From Cardiocondyla obscurior (taxonomy: Eukaryota; Arthropoda; Insecta; Hymenoptera; Formicidae): 64,000 nt of DNA. The stretch spans positions 8,127,308-8,191,307 of the forward strand of contig NC_091866.1 in NCBI RefSeq assembly GCF_019399895.1. Direction: 5' to 3'. Positions 51,307 to 63,235 of this stretch are shown piece after piece. Each line of letters begins with the position of its first letter. Position 1 is the first letter of the stretch. The notes beneath the pieces were generated by a model that had not been told where the DNA came from, ran no database searches, and saw only the letters and a list, made by a program, of their open reading frames with translations. The position numbers and the translations under genes are program-made.

Positions 51307-51896
51307 GACGATAGACTGTTTAGATATCGCCGAGAGAGCAAGATCGTCGATATGAGGAACGTGCACTGATTGGTGTCAAGATCAACTGGCAAATCTCAAA
51401 TTGGCGCGCATTCGGTACGATTAATGAAGTTGTCTAGTGCGACGACTCGCCGGTAGTGCCGATCTTCCAGCGCAGTCGGTTGATATATCGCGTACGTGTG
51501 CGTGCGATCTTTTCACTTCGTGGTACGCCCACGAAGTCTCTTGGCAACGAAGGGGTCAAACGAAGCCGACGTCGACAAACACGTCACGGTCAACGTCGGG
51601 AGAGGAAAGAAAAAAAGAAAAAAAAAAGCTCCGTCGCCTCTTCGAGCAATCGCCGTCGAAGTCTGCACTCGCATTGACGCCCGAGCTCTCTGTTCGCGCG
51701 TACGTTCGCGAACCGAAGTAGGAAGGAGCCAAAGCCAGCGTCCAGGAGCCATCCCAGCCGTGACTGGAAAAATTGGACCGCGTCTCGACGGCGAAGAGAT
51801 GCGAGCGAGACGTGATTCTTCACCCCTTTCGCGCTGAACCACGCAGGGAAAAGTGGAGTCGTGTTTTCTTATCGGAGGAGAAGTTCCGCTCTTCCG
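51307..51896 (+). other. InR: 5' UTR part of the first InR coding exon
   Basis: The acceptor CTTTGTGTTCCAG ends at 51306, so the exon probably starts at 51307 and runs to the donor at 52464. An in-frame TGA at 51813-51815 shows that the InR frame does not extend further upstream. At least two upstream ORFs lie in this leader: 51424-51456 (10 codons) and 51799-51837 (12 codons). A five-codon ATG frame ends at the same TGA (51367-51369) as any frame entering from an upstream exon in phase 0. Confidence 0.5.
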
Positions 51897-54800
51897 ATGA
51901 AGATGAGGCCTTCGGCCGCGTGTCACGCGCGCAGACTTCGCGGCGCGACGTTTAACGTGGACGAACCGAGCATCGTCTCTCTTCCCGAAGCTGACTCCAC
52001 CACCTGCCACTGTCATTGTCCATCGTCGTGCTATGGCACGTTCGACGTGGACAACGGCGCGTCGGTCCGGCCATCATCGACGCCGACGACAGTGTGTGAC
52101 CTTTGCGAGCGTCTTCGCGGTAAAACGGGTGACTGTTACGAGCCGATGGACGCGATATGGACATGGGACGGATACGTAATTGATCGATCGTCGAGACGAA
52201 AGCATCGCGATAAGAACAACTCGCCTGCGAATGATTCGGAAGCAACCGCTGGAAGACGCGACCGTACTTTGAGGTGCGACAGAACTCCGCTCGGCAGATC
52301 GTTCGCGAAGTGTGCTTCGAACGTGGTGCGGTGGTTTTGCGCGGTGAGATTCCGCAGCGATTTCAAGTGGCGGAGACTCTTCTGGATCATTTTCCTTATA
52401 CTCGCGGTACCCGACCTAGCAGCAGCGCAAAACACCGCTGTCGGCCCTAGCAACAGAGACGGAGGTAAGTGCCCTCGCCCTCATATTTCTACCTTTTTAA
52501 GTATGTAAGTAGATTCACATTTTAAAAAGGTTATTATTAGCACCGCTTACATTTCCAATGCATATTCTTCCACGCGACTTAAAGCCACGATGTAGTAAAA
52601 AGAATTAGATTTCAAGTCCGTAAAATACATCTCGCCGGTCATTGATGGATGTAAAGATCCTAAAATGTGCATTTAAAGTGTGGATCAACTGGTAGGCGTT
52701 AGTCGAACTTCCATGTTACGTTTGCGTTTACGTACAGCTTCACGAGTCTTGGAGCAAAGCAGCGAGAGGCGCGTGAAAGCTGTATTGTTAGATCATGTAT
52801 AATGCAGCACAGAGCAGCAGGTCAGACGGAAACTTCTTCACTTAAAACTTCACGATTACGAAATGCATATTTACTCTAAAAAAGATCCGGGTCTCGACGT
52901 AACTTATCGCTCTTATGACCGAGTATAATAAAATTTCGTTAAACTCGAAAGCTAGCGAAAAAGAAAAATTCCCACTCTGGTTTAAACCGTCGGCAATAAA
53001 TTTCAATTTGCCTACTTCAATTATGCATCCACATCACTCGAGCGCCTGAAAAGACACGGAGAGATTACGTTCGTTGATATGTAAGTCAACGTTGTTAGCA
53101 ATCTGCGTGCAAAATCGGTCGGGTCTCGGCGCGACAATGCGGGACTTTTCGCGTCGCACTTGTAGCAAAGTGACAAATTAATGGCAGGCGCGTAGTCGCG
53201 AGTAAACGCGACTTTGGAATTGGAATCGACAATACTCATTTTTGTACGTTCGCAGATAACGTTTACGTGTAAAATTATCCGTGCGATGGTGCAACAGTTT
53301 CTCTAATCGCTTTACGAGCCGTTAATCGACTGCTAATCAACGCAAAACTCTGTAAGGAAATTTTTTTTTTTTTCTTCCATTTGTCGCGATCGCGTTTAAA
53401 TGTGAACAACTGACCTTTCGAAGGAAGCGATAAGTCTTCGGCGATAACTAAAGTAATCCGAGAGGAGAGCGCAGATGTGCGTTTTGTATAACGAGACTCC
53501 AACTGCCGGAATGATTGACAAACTCGTTATCGTAAAAGCTGTCCCTTGGGTCGGCAGCTCACAAAAATCACTAACATTTAAATCTACTTTTATTACGCGT
53601 CCAAGCATACCGTTTATTTATTAAACTTCAAACAAAATTTTTAACAATATTCTTTGAATGCCAATACTATGCAAACGCGCACAATCGTAAAAAATTGGTT
53701 TTCCTGTCATAAAAAAAATATATTGTTTAAATAACTATTCGGATTAGTACTCGATACAGCGTTTCGCGTGTTTTATAAATTCACGTGAAAATACGCGCAT
53801 GCAAAAATCACTCGGCTATTAATTATTGGAGATATTTTATTCAGGATTATTCCGGCCGCTTGTTAGAGAATCGCATGAGAAAATAACGCCGCAGGCGTCG
53901 AGGAGAAGGTACGAATCGCGAACGAGTATGTTTTAGAGCTGCATCCAAGAGATTATCACGGTCGGTTTTATATTCCGTTCTCCTCAGACTCTACCGTTCA
54001 TTCCTAGAAGTCTGAGTTCGCCTACGCGTTAAGTCTGTTTTGCGATATATAAAGCAGCGGTGCGTCTCGGCGCGAGACACGCCTAAGGTGCACGTCCTCG
54101 TAATGATAATTTAGCATATACGGCTCGTCGAGAGAATAAAAGATAGTCGATTCTTTAGTCACCACGGTTTGTTAGTCTGCGAGATGATGTAACCCATTTA
54201 TTACATTCCATTCTTACGATCGGCGAGTCAAGCCAAAAAGTCTTCGATATCAAGCGTCTTCGATAATAATAAATCGCGCGTTCTCTCTTTGTCGAAAGAA
54301 ACGTAACTTGAAATCCCACAAATATACTTTAGAACTCGCCGTTGAATAAAAATTCGATGGTAAAAAATATTGTAAGGGCACACATACCGCGCTACGCTCG
54401 TAGAGTTCAATTACACTTAATTGTCCAGAAAAGTTGTACAGCGTGTTCCGAAACTCAGTAAACGATCTGGAATGCTGTTCGACATGGTCTTAAAATGTCA
54501 ATCATAATATATAGACGATGTTCACAGACATTCCTTCAATTTCGGAACACGATGATGCGTGACGATGATTACCATCGGCAAAAACAATTGAACGTGCGAT
54601 GACCGATTGATCATCTCGGTCAGATTTGCTGGTAGATTATCGCGGGCAGCAGAATTTTACAACTCAAATTTTTAAAAGGAATAATTTTTAATAATTTTTA
54701 ATAATGATATACGTTTATTAAGCTCGCGTAGCGAAAAATATTTTCTAACGCTAGATCCATTTTCACAAAGCATGTATTTTTTGAGGACGACAAACTCGTT

Positions 54801-57800
54801 TTACGTAGCACCGAAATTCTCACGTGCACGTGGCACGGTTATATGAAAGTTAATGTTCTTTTTCAAAGTGCTTTTTTTTCCTCTCACGTTGCTATCACTA
54901 CAAACACAACTATGCATTAATAACGCTGATAGTATTTAAATTATTAATTTTTTTTTCTTTTTCTTTTTTTTTTTTTACTACAAAGTTATGCCGAGAATTT
55001 CGATAAGTCGGTTGAAATCAATTTGAGAAGTTTTATATAGATATCCAGTATCTAAAATATGCCGTCTCGTGTCCAGATGTGGAAAAAACGTCTTTATTTT
55101 TTCTCGGAAAGATCTTTTCTGGTCAAAAGTCAACCCCATTCGATGTTCGTGCGTTCTCTCGAAATAGGAGGTGCTAATAAAAAAGAAAAAAATAAATAAA
55201 TAAAAGGAACGAAATAAGCGGCCAGGGGGGGAAAGAGAAAACGGAAGAAAGAATGTACAGCTCGGCGTATTTTGTGTGTGTATATGAAACGAAAGAAAAC
55301 GAAGAGAAAATAGAACTATGAGAGGAGGAAAGGAGAGAAGACGAAACCCGTAGCCGGACATACTTCGCCACAAAAAGGGCCGGGCCACTTCGTCGTGAGA
55401 ACAACAGGGCCGATGGCATTCCTGGGACGCAATGCGATGCGCAAAATGCCTTCGGTTCGTAGTCCCTCTTCCCTCTCAGCCTGCGCCACACGGCGTCTGC
55501 CTTTTTTTTTTATATTTTTTTTTTCCCGCCCTCGTTCCCTCTTCCGGCCGTCGTCGAGTCAAGTCGAAAACACTTTCGTGCATTTTCCGCGCCGTCTACT
55601 CGGTATGGTGGCCGTCTTTAGCCCCGCGTATAATATCGAGTTGCCGCCAGGAAGGCAAATCGAGCGGCAAGTTACCGTTGCTTTTACCTCTTCTACTGGT
55701 TTTGGTTCAAATAAGGTAAACAAGGTAGGCGTGTGCCGCCAGTGGTGGCGTAGATTAACATTGATCACCAATGTAAATTAAAGTAAACAACCATTTTGCA
55801 CAATTATATTAATTATACATACGTGCGTCAATATCACGATTGCATCTCGCGTTATGAAAACGGAATAACGGTTGTCTCGAAGTATTCCTCTTAATCTCTA
55901 TTGTACGGCACGTAATTACGAATATTTCCGTATAATTCGCTTTGCCGTTTTCCGTTTTTATTTAATTTTTTTTTATCTTTTATTAATTTTATTTTTATTT
56001 TTTATTTTTACAATTTACATTTGGTACAAAACGAGGGAAACGTTCGGAAAATTCCACGTGCAACTGGTGGATTGTATTAATCCGCATATTTTTATTTAAG
56101 AATCGGACGTCGCGACTGAACTGGATTAAAAGGTTCACAATTGGTGCGAATTAATGTATAATTCATCTAAATCCACTGAACGGTACTATCTTAGGTATAT
56201 CACGTGCCTGTGCTTTTAACAAATTGCCTCAAGATATTCATAACCACTTCTTGACGAATAAAAATTTCTTATTTATACGCGGATGCGCACAGACGCGCAT
56301 AATAAATAAGCAATCTTTATTCCTTAAGGAATAGCTATGAATATCGTTCCCCGCGCTCGCATCTAGCCGACTTAATGGAAGGTGCTTTGCCGACGACGAA
56401 CGGGGCGAAGGGAAGAAGTTATCGAGATTGTACGCGGAAGAGAGAGAGAGAGAGAGCAAAGGAATGGGAAGGACGGGACTGAAGGGAACGCCCGGAATCG
56501 CGGGGAGCGATGAAGGTTTGATGTAATTAAGGCGTGTCAGCCCGAATATTAAGTGGCGTGCCTCTTTACGGTGAGCGGAGACGGAAGTCGTCTGGTGACA
56601 TTATTTAACGATATCCGCTCGCTCGACAGACTAACGGATCGGCAATTCGTAATACGCAACGCGGCGCGAAAGGATACCGCGGGCAAATTGAGGCCTACGG
56701 CGAAAATGCGCGGGTTAATCGGATTTCGTCGCGCGCGGCGAAAGTCGAAGGTACTCTCAAAGTACTTTCAAATAGCGGATCGACGGCCACGCGGGATTTT
56801 TTAATTCGCGCCAACTCGTGTCAGCCGCGTTGACGTGAATCGTGTCGCGGAATATCGCGTATCCTCGCGGACCTAAAAGCCGGCGCCAGCAAATTATCGT
56901 AGGCGTTGCTGAGAAAGCAACGTCGGTGCTTTCTTAAGCTGCGCCAAATCGAGGTGGATCGAGATGCCGCAGCTTGCAGAAATTTCAATCGCGATGCAAA
57001 AATGCCCCGGAGGCAAGCGTGTGCACCGCAATGGCTGGGATCAGAAAAGAGAATGCGATGCCCGTCTAGACGGTAACTTCCGGCATCCAGAGGCACGATG
57101 GAAGGTCCCGTTGACCTCCGGGCGCGTGGTGCACCTGGCGCTACGTATACATCGTGTTATATTCGTTCGGGAGGCGTTCGTCTGCCATAAACTCCGCGGC
57201 GTGCGTCGATAAATTTACGACATGCCTTACAGGGGGTGCCATTCTACGTAGGGACATTGACGAGTTTTATAAATTTATCGCCGGTTTCTGCATCGCCGTC
57301 CGAGGCTCATCGAGATTCAAACGAGCGACACGTGGGGAGGTGAGGAAGAAAAATGCGAAACATTGCTATTTTTAGAGCATCGGGCCTATCCTATAAACGT
57401 ATTTCGCGCGGAAGACGGCCGCGATACACCGTGCTCAGTTGCACAATAGCTTGGTACACTACCCGGGGCTCTGTGTAAGCCGGGTTCGAGTGGCGCCAAG
57501 CCGATGGCTTCCGGCTTTTGATGAAACTTAACGAGCCACAAGCACGAGAAAATGATGAACGTTACGTAGCTCATTTGCCTATTTATAGGGCCGCGCTATC
57601 CGACATATTTTTACCCGTATTATTTTCACCGCCAACCAGTGACCAACGACTCGTAAACGTTATAAGATCTACGGAGGGTCTTGTTACAAAAGGCTCGTTA
57701 TCTATTCAATTAATCGGCGTTCTGTTAAGTTTGGCGCGGTTAATCGCGTTGTGTCCCGTTGTAGAAGCTACGCAGTTTGCCGAACTACTTTTTTTTTTCT

Positions 57801-60800
57801 TTTTTTTTAGGAAATATGATAGCACAATTGAAACCTTGGCCGAATTATCGACCGCGACAACGTGTCTATGTATAGGAAGTCTAAGAGCGGCGTAGCGGGC
57901 CCGTTTCATCTTTCGCGTGGAATGACGCTTTTGCCTTTTATCTCTCGAACGATCGCGGGGATTTCTGAGCGAAATTTATGATTTGGGTACGTCGTTAATT
58001 TTCAGACGTCCGTCCGCCGAGGTCGGCGCGTCAAATATATGAAATATGCTAAATTGCATTTTTACGATTTCTTTGTTAGCTACTATGTTGCTTCTTCCTT
58101 CGACCGCATTAAGTAAGTCGTAACTACACGACCGCTTGCCTCTCGTACTGCGCATCATCTCTGCAGCCGGTTTAGCCGAGGATTTTTACAACAAAGTGTC
58201 GATCGCGCATAATGAGTTTACGCTGAAGGGAAGAAACGCACGAAATAACTGGCGTAGAATATTCGTAATTATTTTATTTAATTGTTTTATTTTACCGTTT
58301 TACCGTTTTGACTATTTCATTAATTTTATTGATTGTTAATTTGCACCTTTATTTATTTAACCATTGTTTGCAGCGCGATTCAAATATTTCCATTAATTAA
58401 ATTGTATTCGTTAATTTAATCTTTGTTTTAAATAATTTACCTATAAGAGTAATTTTATAGCAAAATGTAAAAAGATAGAGACAGAGAGAGAAAGAGTACA
58501 ATAGATATGGATATATGTAAATGCATGCGAAAAAAAAAAAACCTAATAGGACTGCTGAAAAGTACTAAAAATACTAAAAAAAAGAGTGGCGTTAAAAATA
58601 TAATATAAGAGCGCAATAAAATAGACATCGAAGGCTTAATTACATCAAGTGACCGGTTGTTAGTTAAATATTGAAACCAGAACGTCAAAGAATTTTGAAT
58701 TTTAATTCACCACCTCGTGATGAAGTTTCAATCTCTGTATTCACGAGAAAGCAACTCGAATAAACTGCACCAGTCCTCTCTCGGACCTTTCGTTCGTTGA
58801 CCAATTCCCGTGTCCAATTTTAAATATTGTACCGGTCATCAGTGGCGCAGCACTTAATATTTTGCAGTGGGTATCCTCGGCGACTCGCCTTTCCTCGGAT
58901 ATCCAGTTTACTTCTCGGCATAACTCAGCCACATTCCGCAACGATCTCACGCTGATGTTTATAATTACTCCGCGTTTGGCGCTTCGCGAATACTCTTGTT
59001 CCTTGTTTACTATTGTTAATCCACGTGGAATTTTCCGATTTGATATTCCGTCTTAAGTTAACGAGGGATTAAAAGAAAACCCCGTTTCCTGATAAGATAT
59101 GGGCACTTGGCAATATCGTTCGCAAATTTAAGCTGCAATTAATCTAATTACGAAAACAACAGTTGGGAACTGGTGGAAGGGGAGTGGATTTACAGACGAC
59201 GGTCTGAAATTTCCTCTCGAGGGCAGGGAGAGCGCCGTCTTGTCAAGTGTTTGCTCAAGTTCTCCGCGTTAAAGTAGCGCACTTAGCTCCGAGGTATCGC
59301 GCTTCCTACAAGGTAACACGTTCAGCGAGATCTCGTTATGTTCGAGTCGCACGGGGCGGCCTTTATCGGGAATACAAAGTAGCGAATCATTCAAGGCGGA
59401 ATTGTCGGCGGGTCGCGCTATATCGTCAAGTACCGGACCGGGCTGGGCCAGGCCAGGCCAGGCCAGGCCAGGCCAGGCCGGACTGAGGAATGCCACAAGG
59501 TAGCATCGCGGGCTTGTGTTAGCGCACACGCATCGGTACGCGTTCGGTCTATGTATAGGACATCCAAAGTGCTTCGGCCTTTAGGCGAATGGCTAAGCAA
59601 CCTTGGGCAGTGTGTTTGGAATGCGCCGGCCGTTGCAACTCCTTAAGTAGGCTACCCAGAAGCGATGAGTCCCGGACCGTTCTTTTGTATCGCGCTTTGC
59701 CTGCATACCGGGTGCAACTTCGCGGATACACGTGTTGCCACCTTGCAATTTTGTCGCGCGGCCCCTCCCGCCTCCTCCCTTTCCTCTCCCGTGTAAGTCC
59801 TTCCGCTGCGAAATACGATCGATGGTGTTTTACGGAAGGGGCGTTTCGCTGACTCTTGACTTTGGCTTAAAAACAGAACCCGGGTGTTAAGTAAAAAAAA
59901 AAAAAAAAAAAAAAAAAATGTACGATCAAGCGCACGTTAAATCCTCCCCGGCGCGTTCGACGGTCGAATTTCTCCGCGATATTCCCGAGGCATACCTTTT
60001 CGCTTACATAATTAATCGTTTGGTTCAACGCTCGCTTCATGCTCGCGAGGAACGAGAAGAGAATCGAAAATACCGCGAATGTCCTCGCGGATCGAACGCC
60101 GTCCACGCACACCCGGTCGTACGTCATTCATATTTTGCCCCCGCTTATCTATATTCACGTATTTGCGCTGTGTTAACCGCTACTATTTGCGAAAGAAGTG
60201 CACGTCAACCTGAGATAATACTTATTTGTAATTGGGGACTGATTACATTGGCGACAGGTCGGCTAAAATTAGAAGGCAGATAATGCACGCGCTAAAGATA
60301 GCGTGTAGAATTTAAACACACGTGGCGTTGTGCTTTAACCGCGTGTGTTTAATTTTTTTTTGTCGCAATAATGCAAAAAAAAAAAAAAAAAACCCGCAGT
60401 CAGTTACCTCCCACTCGTCTCTCTCTCTCTCTTTTTTTAATTTTTTTTTATTTGAACTTTGGTGGTTTAACGCAACGCCCGAAGATTCTTGGGACTCTGC
60501 TGTTGTTCCGCCTTGGTGCACTGCTTACGTGTTGAACATACATACGTACGCAGATAGTACGCTCGTCGTTGCCCGTACGCATGCACCGCGTCGTGCAATT
60601 CGTTATGAATGAAACCTTTGCATCTCCTACGGCATCGCTTCACCTCGCTTCGGTTCGTCTCGCTTCGTCGCCAACGACACCTCTGGTTCTGCAGCAGCTT
60701 TGACGCGGCAATGGCGTAACATTGCGCCTTCTCATATGTTACACTATGAAATAATTATGCGGTTTGAATAATTAATTCTTGCTTCGCAACTGCCTGCGTT

Positions 60801-63235
60801 GCCGGTGAGCCTTGCTTCGAAAATGTATGAAAATTACAAGTTATTTTGTTCGGCTCTTAAAGAGGGCTCTTTTTTTTTTTCCCCTCGGCGAAGATTTACG
60901 CGGGACGGTCACGTAATCAGAAGCGCACGGTGAAAAATTTTGCGCTTTATTATTTAAATATAATTCAGAAGAGGTAAAATGTGCAACTGGGGGAATAAAA
61001 TTATTAATGGTTGAACACGGTTCGTCAGTCGGTGCGATTTTTCCAATGGTTCTTTAAACTCGGAAACGAGCAACAGAAAACAAATGTCTAGCGATAATAT
61101 TACCAGCACACCTGTCGACGTTTTTATTGCACTTAAACATGTGCATTGAGCACGCGTTTTGGCAGCGCACGTTGCCAAAAACCAAACATTCGACTTTACT
61201 AGCAGGTCTTAGCAAAAGGCTTTTGCTATGTATATATGTTCTCTTGACTAGACACTTCGTGGATAGATAGATAGATAATTTGTGAAGGACAGCGACACAC
61301 GCCGTCAATTACTTTCGAGTACATAATTTATGAATTTGGCTCTGATTATCGCTCGTTGATGCTGAAAGCCAATCATTACCGATAACGTCAATTCTTTACT
61401 ATTTCTAGGCTGTAATAATTTTTTTCGGTCTACTTCTATAAATTACTTCGGGCCGAATCAAGTTTTCTAATAATTCAATTTAGGAGAAATAACTTCTGAC
61501 GCGATAAAAAATTCATTGAGCAATTGCTCTTAAAATAAATTTAATTTTTTTATTGTCATCGGCCTTATTGGGTTTTTTTTAATTTTTTAAATTTTTATTT
61601 TAGATTTTGGTACTGCAAACCTTTAAACACGACCTATAGTCTTGGCAAAGTAAATTTGTAATTTTTTTTTATCGATTTGAAGACGATTAAAATTCAATAA
61701 AAATATTCGAAAGTATTTTAAAAGATACCATTCGATTCGACTGTACAAGAAAACGATTTTGGAAAGCTCTGCTGCAAATAAATCGATGAATTTGCATTAG
61801 AAAAATATTTTTGCACAGGAAAAATAGCTTTGTGCACTTCCTCTCGTGCTATGCGGTCATGTTGTGCAATCGTAGAAGAGAAACGTCGTTTATCACTAAA
61901 TTATTCCGCGAAGGAAGAGCTCGAAGCAACTCGCGCACACGTTTATTTCTCGCGGTTTATGTCTCTATGACGAAATAATTTTGACAAAGTAATCCTGACA
62001 ACGATACAACCGCGCGCAAATAATGGTGGAGGGACTTGTCTCCTCTTGTTTATTTCGACGGCGGCTAGTAGCGCGGCGAGTATTTTTAGCGTTTCCCGTT
62101 GAAATCGAGTACGTCGACTCGACAACGTTCCGTTACGCCTCGTTCCAATACGACGATTAGCGAAACTGAGGAAGCAAGCCGCAGTTTAATGCACCGGCCT
62201 GACTGCTGCACGTTGTCGCAGCCGCATGCCAGACGTGACTCGGCACTAGAGAAACACGTTTTATCGTTAAAATTGCACTTCGGTTTTTCGGTTTTGTTTT
62301 ATCAGGCCAGGCGTGAAACAATTTTCATCAATCCTATATCGATTCATAATTACAGCTTTACGAACAAATTTTCTACGGTTAAAAAAAAAAAGTTATTTTA
62401 ACTAGCACTGTTTTAACTAATTTAAATATCTTGAGCCTAAAATAAAATAAAATCTTGTAACTCAGGGCTAAATTAGGTCTTTTTGCGCATGGGTAGACGT
62501 ATATTTTTTTTTTTTTTAATCTCCTTATTTTAACTTGGACGATATTGTGATAATCAAGTCTGAATACCTGTCTTTTCGAATTTATCAAGCTGTCAGCGAC
62601 CACTTGTACAGCAATTATTAATCGCACAGCGCGCGCAGTCTTTGTTGCGTTATTAATACCGTCACGGTACGATTTTCTCTGTTGCAGTGTGCCAAAGTAT
62701 AGACATAAGAAATAGCGTGAGTCAATTCTCAAAACTGGAAGGATGCCGGGTGGTCGAAGGCTTCGTACAAATTCTTTTGATCGATCGAGCGGAGCAATCG
62801 GCTTACGCCAATCTCAGCTTCCCCGATCTGGTCGAGATCACTGGATACCTTATTTTATACAGGTAAGACTAGGCGGCGTAGCTATATCAAGCCTCGTTTT
62901 AAATTCCTATCGCTGGCGAAGCGATATTTGTACATTGGAATTATTCGACGACCGCGATTCGGTCTCATCTATTTGCTCGCACTTTCAGGGTAAGCGGACT
63001 GAGGACTATCGGCCGTCTGTTTCCGAATCTGACGGTGATCCGGGGTCACTCTCTCTTTATCAATTACGCCCTCGTGGCATTCGAGATGATGCATCTACAG
63101 GAAATCGGTCTCCACTCTCTGACCAACATTCTGCGTGGATCCGTGAGATTCGAGAAGAACCCGACGCTCTGTTACGTCGACACCATTGACTGGGATGCCA
63201 TCGCCAAGGCTGGCAAGGGAGGGCACTTTATAAAG
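51897..63235 (+). CDS. InR: Insulin-like receptor InR, 5' part (first three coding exons, 330 residues)
   Basis: Coding exons are 51897-52464, 62688-62862 and 62989-63235; the gene continues past the right edge. The family is a receptor tyrosine kinase at the cell surface that binds insulin-like peptides and signals through PI3K/Akt to FOXO and TOR. Residues 1-158 form an extension with Cys pairs at 37-45 (CHCHCPSSC) and 67-70 (CDLC). Residues 161-177 are a hydrophobic signal-like segment ending in AAA, so cleavage near 177/178 is plausible. The L1 domain starts at Cys191 with SIDIRN, and Cys191 and Cys209 keep the 18-residue spacing of the first L1 disulphide. LEGCRVVEGFVQILLI, LFPNLTVIRG and RFEKNPTLCY are family blocks. 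N-glycosylation sequons occur at NLS (231) and NLT. Drosophila InR has a similar cysteine-bearing extension with a late signal segment. The start is ATG 51897, although ATG 51903, with A at -3, has the better context. The cysteine-rich, furin-like, L2, fibronectin and kinase domains are outside the window. Insects often have two InR paralogues; which one this is cannot be told here. Confidence 0.93.
54442..54551. mobile_element. Candidate short non-autonomous element with 12-bp inverted repeats
   Basis: CGTGTTCCGAAA at 54442-54453 is exactly inverted at 54540-54551 (TTTCGGAACACG), bounding 110 bases without coding capacity. The motif resembles the GTGTTCCGAAA type sequences seen repeatedly in insect genomes. 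No target-site duplication is obvious at the immediate flanks, so it may be a degraded element or a structured repeat. Confidence 0.35.
59446..59479. repeat. GGCCA pentanucleotide tandem repeat, about seven units
   Basis: Perfect repeats of GGCCA run across the InR intron. The array is short and flanked by unique sequence, so it is a simple microsatellite rather than telomeric or satellite DNA. Confidence 0.95.
59893..59918. repeat. 26-base A tract
   Basis: Uninterrupted A run inside the InR intron, with no recognisable retroposon body. Confidence 0.95.
61263..61278. repeat. GATA tetranucleotide repeat
   Basis: Four tandem GATA units lie inside the InR intron; a simple microsatellite. Confidence 0.85.

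Larger units (their letters stand above)
52465..62687 (+). other. InR: InR intron between coding exons 1 and 2 (10.2 kb)
   Basis: The donor is GGAG|GTAAGTG at 52464/52465 and the acceptor CTGTTGCAG ends at 62687. The split codon forms Val190. Inside are a candidate short inverted-repeat element (54442-54551), a GGCCA tandem repeat (59446-59479), a GATA repeat (61263-61278), GA-rich and T-rich tracts and a 26-base A run (59893-59918). No nested gene is recognisable on either strand. Confidence 0.85.

Noticed and set aside
51861..51896. Extending InR upstream to a GTG at 51861
   Set aside because: GTG is not a normal eukaryotic start. ATG 51897 (or 51903) is available in the same frame and an in-frame TGA lies just upstream at 51813.
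59446..59479. GGCCA repeat considered as telomere-like
   Set aside because: The insect telomere repeat is TTAGG; this is a short GC microsatellite in an intron.
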